A stretch of 22,281 nt of DNA from positions 1 through 22,281 of the forward strand of contig NZ_JBINJD010000081.1 of assembly GCF_043951915.1 (NCBI RefSeq). Reading direction: 5' to 3'. Both the position numbers and the translations under genes were made by a program. Source of the stretch: Alienimonas sp043951915. GTDB lineage: Bacteria > Planctomycetota > Planctomycetia > Planctomycetales > Planctomycetaceae. Shown one piece after another: positions 1 to 8,135 of this stretch (the first letter of the stretch is position 1; every line of letters starts with the position of its first letter). The notes below the pieces were generated by a model. The model was not told the origin of the DNA. It worked only from the letters and a program-made list of their open reading frames with translations, and searched no databases.

Positions 1-130
1 CTTCCGCCGGCCGGCGGGGCGGCGGGACGGGGCGGAAGACGGCGGGGCGAACGCGGACGACATCGGGCGGATCTCCAAATTCCGAGAGAAGGTCATTCTA
101 CCGACTGTCCCCCGCCCGGCGGAAAACGAA

Positions 131-163
131 AACGCCCCGGACGCCTGAGGCGTCCGGGGCGTT
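131..163 (-). terminator. Intrinsic terminator of the ilvN-ilvC unit
   Basis: Two perfect 15-bp arms (131-145 and 149-163) enclose a 3-nt loop TGA. Read on the minus strand, the GC-rich stem is followed directly by TTTTCGTTTT, the classic intrinsic terminator layout. It starts 26 bp after the ilvC stop codon, so it most likely ends the ilvN-ilvC transcript. The plus-strand side has no T-run, so the signal points one way. The remaining bases 1-130 show no gene I can support. Confidence 0.9.
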
Positions 164-189
164 GAACTCTCGGGCGGCCGGGTCGGGGC

Positions 190-1203
<1,014 letters not shown>

Positions 1204-1241
1204 CGGGGGGGCTTCGCGGGGGTGGGGGGGAGTGAAGAGGA

Positions 1242-1272
1242 GTTAGCCGTCCTCTTCAAGAGGACGGCTAAC
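1242..1272. repeat. Perfect 15-bp inverted repeat between ilvN and ilvC
   Basis: GTTAGCCGTCCTCTT (1242-1256) and its exact reverse complement (1258-1272) flank a single base. As RNA it would form a long hairpin with a tiny loop in the ilvN-ilvC spacer. No T-run follows on either strand, so it is not a classical terminator. It could be an RNA stability or processing element, or a mobile extragenic palindrome. The structure is seen directly; the role is unknown. Confidence 0.85.
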
Positions 1273-1305
1273 GAATGCGTTGTCGCGTCGTGGAAGCGAC
1301 CGGCG

Positions 1306-1905
1306 TTACGCGGCGGCCGGTTCGGCGGCGGCTTCGATTTCGGCGGCCTTCTCGGCCTGGGCGGCGGGGTCCTGGGCGTCCTCGACGCCCTCGGTGATCC
1401 GGCCCCGCCGGGCGAGGGCCACGCGGCCGGTGCGGACCAGCTCCAGAATCCCGAACGGCCGCACCAGATCGATAAACGCCTCGATCTTGGACTCCTGCCC
1501 GCTCAGCTCGACCATCAGGTGGGCCGGGGAGAGGTCCACGATCTTGCCGCGGAAGACGTCCACCAATTCGCGGATCTCGGTCCGGCGGGCGGCGGGGTTC
1601 TCCTCGCCGTTCGGGCCGACGCCGGCGGTGGAGACCTTCACGAGCATCAGGTCGCGGTCGACCATGTCCGTGTTCTGGTAATCCAGCACCCGGACGACGT
1701 TGACCAGCTTTTCCAGCTGTTTGCGGACCTGCTCCAGCACGCGGTCGTCGCCCTGAATGACGAAGGTCATCCGGGAGAACCGCGGGTTCTCCGTGGCGCC
1801 GACGGCCAGCGAGTCGATGTTGAAGGCCCGACTGGCCAACATGCCGGAAACGTGCGCCAGCACGCCCGGCTGGTTCATCACCAGGGCGGAGAGGACGTGA
1901 CGCAT
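1306..1905 (-). CDS. ilvN: Acetolactate synthase small (regulatory) subunit
   Basis: This is the regulatory subunit of acetohydroxyacid synthase, which binds branched-chain amino acids (mainly valine) and stimulates and feedback-inhibits the catalytic subunit IlvB. The 199-aa protein opens with an ACT domain (about residues 1-78; NQPGVLAHVSGMLASRAFNI at 11-30 and DSLAVG just after), followed by the C-terminal small-subunit domain (about 85-165, including the LMVELSG strand). The last 25 residues are an Ala/Glu-rich tail not typical of the family. The ATG start at 1903-1905 puts the ACT strand at the very N-terminus, as in homologues. ilvC follows on the same strand. ilvB, commonly immediately upstream, is not here; the upstream DNA is a heptamer repeat and an unrelated acetyltransferase gene. 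Confidence 0.96.
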   Translation of the reverse strand: MRHVLSALVMNQPGVLAHVSGMLASRAFNIDSLAVGATENPRFSRMTFVIQGDDRVLEQVRKQLEKLVNVVRVLDYQNTDMVDRDLMLVKVSTAGVGPNGEENPAARRTEIRELVDVFRGKIVDLSPAHLMVELSGQESKIEAFIDLVRPFGILELVRTGRVALARRGRITEGVEDAQDPAAQAEKAAEIEAAAEPAAA

Positions 1906-2022
1906 AATAGGCAGACCGGGAGCGGGGGCGACGGGCGGCGCGGCAGACTACCGGCGGGCCGCCCGGGGGGAAAGCCAACCGGACCCCGGGGACGACCGCC
2001 GGGTTCGCGGCGGCCGGGACAG

Positions 2023-2095
2023 GAATGACGAATGACGAATGACGAATGACGAATGACGAATGACGAATGACGAATGACGAATGACGAATGACGAA
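2023..2095. repeat. Heptamer tandem repeat (GAATGAC)10
   Basis: Ten exact copies of the 7-bp unit GAATGAC run from 2023 to 2092, followed by a partial GAA. The array is AT-richer than its surroundings and lies between ilvN and the GNAT gene. It resembles the short tandemly repeated repetitive (STRR) heptamers described in cyanobacteria; I associate the same heptamer with planctomycete intergenic regions. Read through, it gives a meaningless FVIRHSS-type peptide, so ORFs crossing it are artefacts. Perfect copies suggest recent expansion or active slippage. Confidence 0.97.
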
Positions 2096-2123
2096 GTTTA
2101 TTCGCCGGCCGTTTCGTCGTTCG

Positions 2124-2696
2124 TCAGTCCGGGTGATCCGGCAGCGGGTCGGCCTCATAGAGATCGACGAAGCCCACCCGCCGCAGCACGGTCAGCGCCG
2201 GGGCGTTCCAGACCATCGTGTCTGCCCAGGCGGCCCCGCCGGGGGGGACGGCGGCGAGGGCGGCCCGCAGGACGGCCGTGCTCACCCCCCGCCCGCGGGC
2301 GGCCCGCTGCGTGGCCATGGCGTAGACCAACCGGTCGTCCGGCCCCAGCGCCTCGTGCCAGCCGGGCGCCCGATCCCCCGGCCGGGTGCGGGCGAAGCCC
2401 CGCGGTTCGCCGTCGAGCGAGCCGACCCACAGCGTCGCCCCCTCGGCGGCCTCGGCCCGCTGCACGGCGGGAAAGTCCGCCCCGAAGCGGTCGCTCAACG
2501 CCGCCGCCAGTTCGTCCGGCAGCGCCTCGCCGGGGCCGTACCCGACGACCGTCACGCCGGCCGCCGCCGAAGCCGCGGCGCCGGTCGCCTCGCACTTCAA
2601 CACCGTCAGCCGACGCCGGAACCGGTTGTTCAACCGAAATTGAACGGCCCACAACGCATCGGCCAACGGGCGGGGCAGGGGCATGCGAGCGAACAC
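2124..2696 (-). CDS. GNAT-family N-acetyltransferase
   Basis: This is a 190-aa member of the GCN5-related acetyltransferase fold, which transfers the acetyl group of acetyl-CoA to an amine. The acetyl-CoA pyrophosphate-binding motif A is visible as YAMATQ-RAARGRGVSTA (about 125-141, with the R-x-x-G-x-G pattern at 131-137). Motif B follows as N164-A-P-A-L through RRVGF (172-176), the usual W/N..A..LY...GF pattern. The first 90 residues are poorly conserved and Arg-rich near the N-terminus. The substrate cannot be predicted. The ATG at 2694-2696 is chosen because it is the longest form that does not overlap the divergent gene starting near 2747. The roughly 50-bp gap between them must hold both promoters. 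Confidence 0.85.
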   Translation of the reverse strand: MFARMPLPRPLADALWAVQFRLNNRFRRRLTVLKCEATGAAASAAAGVTVVGYGPGEALPDELAAALSDRFGADFPAVQRAEAAEGATLWVGSLDGEPRGFARTRPGDRAPGWHEALGPDDRLVYAMATQRAARGRGVSTAVLRAALAAVPPGGAAWADTMVWNAPALTVLRRVGFVDLYEADPLPDHPD

Positions 2697-2746
2697 GAGG
2701 GTTCCGACGGACAGGGCTGCGGTCTATCGTAGTCCACTCCGCCAGG

Positions 2747-3025
2747 ATGCGCCCGATGTCCGCCGCCGCCGAACCACGCGCTGCCGCCCCGCCCGACGAG
2801 CCGGGAATGCTCAAGGTGTACCAACCGTGGCATGCCCCGCCGGTCGTGCGGGTGCCGTGGGATCGCGTGGACGAAGTGCGGCAGGCGTTGGAAGCGGTCG
2901 GGTTTCCCAATTGGGTGGGAGAAACGGGTTCCTTTGCCAATCTCGCCCCGTGGGCGACGGTCGTGCTCCGGTGGGAAGCCGACCAAGACGCTGCGCAGCG
3001 AGTTCTCGATGAACTCGTCCGCTGA
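2747..3025 (+). CDS. Small conserved-looking protein of unknown function
   Basis: This 92-aa ORF is one I do not recognise. After a flexible Ala/Pro-rich N-terminus, a compact domain starts at MLKVYQPW. It contains VPWDRVDEVRQALEAVGFPN, then WATVVLRWEAD, and a C-terminal helix DAAQRVLDELVR. Predicted secondary structure reads as strand-helix-strand-strand-helix, like a small ferredoxin-like or ACT-sized fold. Three in-frame ATGs (2747, 2756, 2807) are possible; the 2807 start would leave just the 72-aa domain. Its end overlaps the start of the next gene by 17 bp (3009-3025), which implies translational coupling. It could be a regulator or antitoxin of the HEPN-like protein, but nothing in its sequence proves that. 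Confidence 0.65.
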   Translation: MRPMSAAAEPRAAAPPDEPGMLKVYQPWHAPPVVRVPWDRVDEVRQALEAVGFPNWVGETGSFANLAPWATVVLRWEADQDAAQRVLDELVR

Positions 3026-3818
3026 TCCCTCTGCCGATTCGGGCGGACTCGCGGCGAAGGTCGACCGCGTCAGATCCACCGCGAAACGCGAACTCGCCTC
3101 ACTTCGACGCTACTGGCGCGATGCTGACGGAATTTGGCTGACCGTCCCGCGGCTTCAGGACCCCGAGGTGCTCGCGGCGATCTCGCGGCATCTCCTGAAT
3201 GCCGGGGGATCTCAAACACTCTTGAATTCAGCGATCTCGGCTTCCACGGTCGACATCCTGGAAAGGGCGGCCAAACGGTCGGAAGGGTATCGTCTGAACG
3301 AACTCCCCTCGTTTGTGGTGCAGCAGGCGGTCTCGATTCTCGACGGGTTTCTCTTGAACCTGTCGCGAGTTTGGCTGACCGCTCATCCCCGAGCTTTGCT
3401 GCGAAGCGGTCGTGGGCAGAAAACCCGGGAGGTTTCGCTCGCCGAAGTCCTCGACGCTCCGAGTCGGGACGTCTTAATCAACCGCGTCGTCGAACGAGAG
3501 GTTCGCCGACGGGCGTACGGCAGCCTCGCGGAACAGCTTTCGTCGCTCAACGACTTATTCAAATACGAGTTACCGCCCGACGCGACCGAAACGCTTGCGG
3601 AACTCAAAGCTGCCCGGGATCTGCTGGTGCACGCCGGCGGGGTGGTCAACGCCGATTACCTCGCCGCAGCCGGCCCGGCGGCTCGGTTCGCCGCCGGCGA
3701 GCGCATCCAACTTCCAACCGACTATGTCCAGAACTCTTTGGACGTAATCTTCAGTGCGGTAGATTCGATCGCGCAAGCCGCCGTCGCCAAGGCCGGGGAC
3801 GCCCCCGCCCGCGGGTAG
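3009..3818 (+). CDS. HEPN-like domain protein (Rx4H motif), putative RNase/toxin
   Basis: This is a 269-aa mostly helical protein. The C-terminal half has RDLLVHAGGVVNADY, with R203 and H208 forming an Rx4H motif followed by GG-x-x-N-x-x-Y. That arrangement is typical of HEPN-superfamily proteins such as the RiboL-PSP-HEPN or MAE_28990 groups, several of which are metal-independent RNases in toxin-antitoxin or defence systems. The N-terminal 90 residues (SLRRYWRDADGIWL onward) are unassigned. The ATG at 3009-3011 is preferred because it overlaps the stop of the 92-aa gene; upstream in-frame sequence is out-of-frame shadow of that gene. Codon use and base composition appear less GC-extreme than in neighbours, which hints at a different history. 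The family assignment rests on motif and spacing alone. Confidence 0.7.
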   Translation: MNSSADPSADSGGLAAKVDRVRSTAKRELASLRRYWRDADGIWLTVPRLQDPEVLAAISRHLLNAGGSQTLLNSAISASTVDILERAAKRSEGYRLNELPSFVVQQAVSILDGFLLNLSRVWLTAHPRALLRSGRGQKTREVSLAEVLDAPSRDVLINRVVEREVRRRAYGSLAEQLSSLNDLFKYELPPDATETLAELKAARDLLVHAGGVVNADYLAAAGPAARFAAGERIQLPTDYVQNSLDVIFSAVDSIAQAAVAKAGDAPARG

Positions 3819-3831
3819 GCCGACCGCGTCG

Positions 3832-5343
3832 TTATCCGCCGGCTTCCGGCAGGGCCGCCGCCAGGTCCGCCCCCGGCAGGTCGGGAATCCAGCCGAGATG
3901 CTGCATGGCGAGGACATAAAAGACGATGCCGATCACCTGCAGCACCATAATGGTGCCGCCGATCTTGATAAACTCCCCCCAGCCGACCGTTACGCCGGCC
4001 TCTTTCTTCAACGTATAAAGCGCGATCACGCAACTAATGCTGCCGATCGGGGTGGCGTTGCCGCCGAGGTTGCTGGCGAGAATCAGCGTCCACCACAGCG
4101 GCTCGATCTGCGTGCCGGGCTCCGCACCGACGCTTTCGACAATGGGAATGAGCGTCGCGGCGACGGGGATATTGTCCACAATCGCGCTGGCCACGGCGCT
4201 GAAGACGGCCAGCAGCGGGACGAGCAACTCCAGACGGCCGCCGCTCAGCGCGACGACCTGCCGGGCCAGCCATTCCAAGGCGCCGGTCGCCTCCACGCAG
4301 CCGATCACCAGAAACAGGCCGGTGAAGAACAGGATCACCGTCAGGTTCACCTTGCCGATGGCGTCCTCGACCCCCTTGCCGGCGAACAGCAGGCTGGCCA
4401 CCCCGCCGGCCATCGCGACGTAGTCCACGCCCAGCCCCAGCGTCGTGGCGAAAGCGAAGCCCAGCACCGTCAGGGCCAGGATCACGGCGCTGCGGATCAG
4501 CACCCAGCGGCTCTCGACCAGCGCCCAGGGGTCGAACTCCCGCAGCTTGGCGTCCAGGGCGGCCTTCTGTTCGTCCGTCTGCTTCCACGGGACGGCGTCG
4601 CGGAAGAAGACCCGCAGCACGGCCATGGCGATCAGCAGGCTGAAGACCGCGAACGGCAGGCTGACCTCCAAAAACTGCACGTAGGGGATGCCCGCCTCGG
4701 TCCCGATCAGGATGTTCGGCAGGCCGCTGGCGAAGGTGGCCAGGGCGCCGGAGTTCGCGCAGATCGCCACGCTCAGCAGGAACGGCTTGGGGCTGTAATC
4801 CAGACTGCGGCAGATCACTAACACCAGCGAGCCGAGAATCAACATCGCCGGGACGATCGTCAGCACGGCGACGAGGAAGAACGTCAGCAGATTAATGCTG
4901 AGCCACAGCAGCCCCGCCCGGCCGTGCGTCAGCCGCACGATCCAGATGGAGATAAAGTGGAACAGCCCGCTTTTGCCGACCACGTCCACCAGAATGCCGG
5001 TGCCGATGATCACCGCGAAGATGTTCAGCTCCCCGCCGAGCACCTCGTAAACGTCGCCGTATTCGGCGAACAGCGGCTTCTCGCCGAACCACTGCATGTT
5101 CAGCGCCAGCAATACCATCACCAGCGCCCCGCCCAGAGCGGCGACGGTCTTGTGCAGGCGGTCGAACGCCACGCCGGCGTAGGTCAGCAGCATGCCGACC
5201 GCGAACAGGACCATCACCCAGCCGGGCGCCGGCTCCCCGCCGTGACCGCCGGCGGCCAACAGCGGGAGGAATCCGAACGTCAGGTCGGCGGTCGCCGGGA
5301 TCGGGGCGAACCCGCAGGGCGGCGGCACGGGTGCGAACGGCAC
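3832..5343 (-). CDS. nhaD: Sodium:proton antiporter, NhaD/ArsB (ion transporter) superfamily
   Basis: This is an inner-membrane secondary transporter of about 11-12 hydrophobic segments, beginning with WVMVLFAVGMLLTYAGVAFD. Family signatures are GLPNILIG (near 4702-4730) and the C-terminal mirror motif SNLGGNATPIGS (near 4038-4081); the paired N-x-x-x/G-N loops are the ion-binding re-entrant regions of this superfamily. It probably exchanges external H+ for cytosolic Na+; arsenite or anion export cannot be excluded from sequence. The start is uncertain. The frame stays open to 5790, but the upstream part is low-complexity Pro/Arg/Gly. I chose the GTG at 5343, which keeps a short signal-like stretch (LTFGFLPLLAAGGHG) before the first helix. 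GTG 5217 or ATG 5214 would give the bare membrane core of 460-461 aa. It is convergent with the HEPN-like gene, with 13 bp between their stops. Confidence 0.88.
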   Translation of the reverse strand: MPFAPVPPPCGFAPIPATADLTFGFLPLLAAGGHGGEPAPGWVMVLFAVGMLLTYAGVAFDRLHKTVAALGGALVMVLLALNMQWFGEKPLFAEYGDVYEVLGGELNIFAVIIGTGILVDVVGKSGLFHFISIWIVRLTHGRAGLLWLSINLLTFFLVAVLTIVPAMLILGSLVLVICRSLDYSPKPFLLSVAICANSGALATFASGLPNILIGTEAGIPYVQFLEVSLPFAVFSLLIAMAVLRVFFRDAVPWKQTDEQKAALDAKLREFDPWALVESRWVLIRSAVILALTVLGFAFATTLGLGVDYVAMAGGVASLLFAGKGVEDAIGKVNLTVILFFTGLFLVIGCVEATGALEWLARQVVALSGGRLELLVPLLAVFSAVASAIVDNIPVAATLIPIVESVGAEPGTQIEPLWWTLILASNLGGNATPIGSISCVIALYTLKKEAGVTVGWGEFIKIGGTIMVLQVIGIVFYVLAMQHLGWIPDLPGADLAAALPEAGG

Positions 5344-5788
5344 GGGTGCGGGAACCGGGCGGGGGGAGGGACCGACCGGAACGGGTCGGCCGGCGGGACG
5401 GGAAGGAGGTGCGGAACGACCGGCCGCCGACGGGGCGACCGACGACGGGCCAGCCGACGACACGCCGGAGCCCGGGGCGCCCGGCGGCGGGCGCCCGACG
5501 ACGGGGGACCGCCGACAGGCCCGCGGGGGCGGCACGCTACCGCCCCCGCCGCCCGGAACCAACCGGACCGCCGCCCCGGGTTCTCTCCCGCCCCCCCGCC
5601 ACCGCGTTCGCCCCCGCCCGCAAGCCCCGGAGGGCAAGGTCCCGGGGGCGTTCCCGACGACCTCCCGCCCTCCTACGGGGGATTTCCCCACGGCATGAAC
5701 CGGCCTAGAGGGTGGGTTTCCCCCGTTGCCGTGAGGGGCCTCTCGGCACACACTCCCTCTCGCCGCCCTTCCCTCGTCCCGCGCATCC
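5344..5788. promoter_or_regulatory. Gene-free region with stacked palindromes upstream of the kinase-kaiBC genes
   Basis: This is very GC-rich DNA between the divergent antiporter and histidine-kinase genes, with no ORF that looks real. Within 110 bp of the kinase start are three palindromic elements: GGGG-ATTT-CCCC at 5678-5689; GGG-TTT-CCC at 5714-5722; and TGCCG-T-GAGG-GG-CCTC-T-CGGCA at 5727-5748, a 22-nt hairpin with one symmetric T/T mismatch that ends 40 bp before the ATG. They could be operators or 5'-UTR structures. I see no convincing sigma-70 -35/-10 pair. The rest is Pro/Arg-encoding low-complexity sequence. Confidence 0.45.
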
Positions 5789-8011
5789 ATGTCTTTACCG
5801 CCTGCTTCGCCGGCGCCCGGGACCGGGACCGGCGCTCACGAGGGGGCGCACACGGAGACTGCCCCGAACGGCGCGTCGCCCGACGCCCCAGACCGCGTTC
5901 CCCACGGCGCCCCGACGAACGGCGCGCCGACGAACGGCACGCCCAATGCAGAGTCCCGCTGGATCTCCCGGGCCCTGCTGGTGGACGACCGGGATCAGGC
6001 CCGCACCCGCGCCGCCGCGGAACTGAGGCGGGTCCTCCCGCAGGTGAAGTTGGAGGTCGCCGCCTCCCGGGCGGAAGCGGTCCGACTGCTGAACCGGTTC
6101 GCCCCGCCCCCCGGCGTCCAAGCCCCCGACGCCCAAACCCCCGACGCCCAAACCCCCGACGCCCAAACCCCCGGCGCCGGATGGGCCCCAGACGCACGGG
6201 CGAACCCGGACGTCCCGCCGCAGGCGGACGGCCCGGACCCCTCGGGCGGCCGGGCGAGCCGAGACGGACAAAAAAACCATACCTCGGACCAAAACCCGAA
6301 CCAGGCGGCCGACCCGGGGCCGTTCCTGTTCGCGGTGCTGCGAGACGGCATGGCCTGGGACGACGGGATGCAGTTGCCGCACGCCGTCCGCGAGCGGCTG
6401 CCGGACGTTCCGCTGATCCTCACCTGCGATCCGGCGTGGGACGAGGGTCCCGCGGAGGCCCAGGATCCGGCCCGAGCGGAACGGGTGGTGCGGCGGGAAG
6501 GGCTGGAGGAAGCGATCCCGATTGCCGGAGACAACGTGGCCGCCATCGCCGCCGCCGCCGAGGCCTGCTTGAAGCTGGACCGGCTGGCCGCCGAACGCGA
6601 CCGGGCGGAGGAGGAACGCGACCGTCAGGCGGCGGCGCGTCAGGCGATTGAGAAGAAGGTGGACCGGCTGCTGCGGGCCTCCGCCAAGTCCGCGGAGGTC
6701 GAGGCCGGCGAACGCCGCAAGCTCGCCCTCGTGCTGCACGAGGACATGCTGCAACTGTTGGTCGCCGCTCGGATGTTCCTCGCCTGCGCCCAGTCCTCGC
6801 AGGAGGAGCCGGAGGGCGGCCCGCTGGCGGAGATCGACACCCTGCTGGTCCGCAGCGTGCAGCTCTGCAAGGACCTGACCGGGCTGTGGAGCCCGCTGGT
6901 GCTCTACGAGGCCGGCCTGGTGGCGGCGCTGCGCTGGCTGGGCGAAACCACCCGGCCGCCCTCGGACAACCCGGAGGCGGACCCTGCCGAGGGAACCCCC
7001 GCCGGCCCGATCCCGGGGTCGCTGGTCGCGGAGGTGGACTGCGAGGACGACGCCGAACCCGCCACCCAGGACGGCCGCACGCTGCTGTATCAGGCCGCGG
7101 TGGAGCTGCTCTCCAACGTCTCCCGACACGCCGGCGTCGACCGGGCTCGGCTGTCGCTGCGCCGCGTCCGCACCGGGCCGGACTCGCCGGACATGCTCAG
7201 TTTGACGGTCTCGGACGAGGGCCGCGGCTTCGACGCCGCCCCGGCCGCCCCGAGCGACGGGGCCGCCCCCGACGCCGGGAACGGCCCCGCCGTCGACGCC
7301 GTCGCCGGCGGGACGAACTTCCCCGCGTCCGACCGGTTCGGACTGTTTAGCCTGGCGGAACGGCTGCGGTTGGCGGGGGGCCGCATGGAAATCGAAAGCG
7401 TCGCCGGCCGCGGCACGACGGTGCGACTGCTCTGCCCGGCGGACGCCGGCCGACTCGCCCAGCGCCCGCTGTTCGCGGACTCCGACGCCTCCTCCCCCTC
7501 CGCCGAAGCCCCCGCGGCCGGCGCCTCCGTCCCCCCCGCCGACGCCGCCGGGGTCTCCCTCGACCCCGCTTCGCAGAACGAGATGCTCGCCTCCGCCCCG
7601 CCCTCCGAGTCCGGTCCCGCGACCGACGCCGAGCCCCCCGCCCCCCCGGTGCGGGTGCTGCTGGCCGACGACCACCGCATCATTCGGATGTCGCTCTCCG
7701 GCCTGCTGGGCCGGGCGGCGGGGGTGCAGGTCGTCGGCGAGGCGGCCGACGGCGAGGAGGCCCTGCAGAAAGCGGAGGAACTGCGGCCGGACGTCGTGTT
7801 GATGGACGTAAACATGCCGAAGCTCAGCGGCGTGGAGGCGACCCGCCGCCTCAAGGCCGCCCAGCCCGAAACCCGCGTGATCGCCCTGTCGATGCACGAG
7901 TCCGACGACCGCGAGCTGGAGATGTTCGAGGCCGGCGCCGAGTGCTACGTCGTCAAGGACGGCCCGCCGGACCAGCTCCTTCGGGCCGTCCTCGGCAAAT
8001 CCGCCCACTGA
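5789..8011 (+). CDS. NarL-family hybrid histidine kinase with degenerate N-terminal and intact C-terminal receiver domains
   Basis: This is a 740-aa soluble signalling protein with no membrane segment. Domains in order: a disordered N-terminus (1-58); a receiver-like domain starting RALLVDDRD (61-69), interrupted by a Pro/Ala/Gln repeat (about 105-176) and resuming at PFLFAVL, without an obvious phospho-Asp; a coiled coil (about 262-305); a HisKA_3-type dimerisation domain with ERRKLALVLHEDMLQLL (phospho-acceptor H317); a HATPase_c domain (N443 in LLSNVSRHAG, DEGRG at 476-480, FGLFSLAERL at 517-526); a second linker (about 550-618); and a C-terminal receiver with D627/D628, phospho-Asp D673 in LMDVNMP, S701 and K723. 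The C-terminal receiver resembles NarL/FixJ receivers but lacks the DNA-binding HTH, so output must be relayed elsewhere. kaiB begins 124 bp downstream on the same strand, which makes it a candidate input or output kinase of the Kai module. Confidence 0.92.
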   Translation: MSLPPASPAPGTGTGAHEGAHTETAPNGASPDAPDRVPHGAPTNGAPTNGTPNAESRWISRALLVDDRDQARTRAAAELRRVLPQVKLEVAASRAEAVRLLNRFAPPPGVQAPDAQTPDAQTPDAQTPGAGWAPDARANPDVPPQADGPDPSGGRASRDGQKNHTSDQNPNQAADPGPFLFAVLRDGMAWDDGMQLPHAVRERLPDVPLILTCDPAWDEGPAEAQDPARAERVVRREGLEEAIPIAGDNVAAIAAAAEACLKLDRLAAERDRAEEERDRQAAARQAIEKKVDRLLRASAKSAEVEAGERRKLALVLHEDMLQLLVAARMFLACAQSSQEEPEGGPLAEIDTLLVRSVQLCKDLTGLWSPLVLYEAGLVAALRWLGETTRPPSDNPEADPAEGTPAGPIPGSLVAEVDCEDDAEPATQDGRTLLYQAAVELLSNVSRHAGVDRARLSLRRVRTGPDSPDMLSLTVSDEGRGFDAAPAAPSDGAAPDAGNGPAVDAVAGGTNFPASDRFGLFSLAERLRLAGGRMEIESVAGRGTTVRLLCPADAGRLAQRPLFADSDASSPSAEAPAAGASVPPADAAGVSLDPASQNEMLASAPPSESGPATDAEPPAPPVRVLLADDHRIIRMSLSGLLGRAAGVQVVGEAADGEEALQKAEELRPDVVLMDVNMPKLSGVEATRRLKAAQPETRVIALSMHESDDRELEMFEAGAECYVVKDGPPDQLLRAVLGKSAH
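6123..6170 (+). repeat. 15-bp in-frame tandem repeat in the kinase gene
   Basis: Three exact copies of CCCCCGACGCCCAAA (6123-6137, 6138-6152, 6153-6167) and the start of a fourth encode repeated PDAQT. They sit inside the N-terminal receiver-like domain and form a flexible linker. Exact copies suggest recent replication slippage. Confidence 0.93.
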
Positions 8012-8042
8012 CCGCCTCGCGGCTCGATGAATCTTTCCTGGA

Positions 8043-8090
8043 AGGGGTCCCGAGACGTCCTTTGAGAGAGGCGCCGCAGCCTCGGCCCCT
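8043..8090 (+). promoter_or_regulatory. Possible mutually exclusive hairpins upstream of kaiB
   Basis: In the kinase-kaiB spacer, AGGGG-TC-CCGAG (8043-8054) can pair with CTCGGCCCCT (8081-8090). Alternatively GAGGC (8068-8072) can pair with GCCTC (8079-8083). The two structures share bases 8081-8083 and cannot fully coexist. This could affect expression of kaiB, which starts at a TTG 46 bp downstream. It may also be chance in GC-rich DNA. Confidence 0.3.
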
Positions 8091-8135
8091 GTTACTCTAC
8101 GCACGTTCATCCCGGCTGTCCGTCCTCCCGCTCCG

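Noticed and set aside
1242..1272. Integron attC site
   Set aside because: The arms start with GTTAGCC and end with GGCTAAC, the reverse of attC orientation (RYYYAAC...GTTRRRY). There is no extrahelical base pattern, and no integrase or cassette array is nearby.
2023..2095. CRISPR array
   Set aside because: The repeat unit is 7 bp with no spacers, and no cas genes are present; it is a microsatellite-type array.
5344..5790. N-terminal extension of the antiporter up to 5790
   Set aside because: The added 149 residues are Pro/Arg/Gly low complexity without hydrophobic segments, and they overlap the start of the divergent kinase gene.
5795..8110. 771-codon minus-strand ORF antisense to the hybrid kinase
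   Set aside because: The kinase frame contains all catalytic motifs; the antisense frame is Gly/Val/Gln/Arg low complexity.
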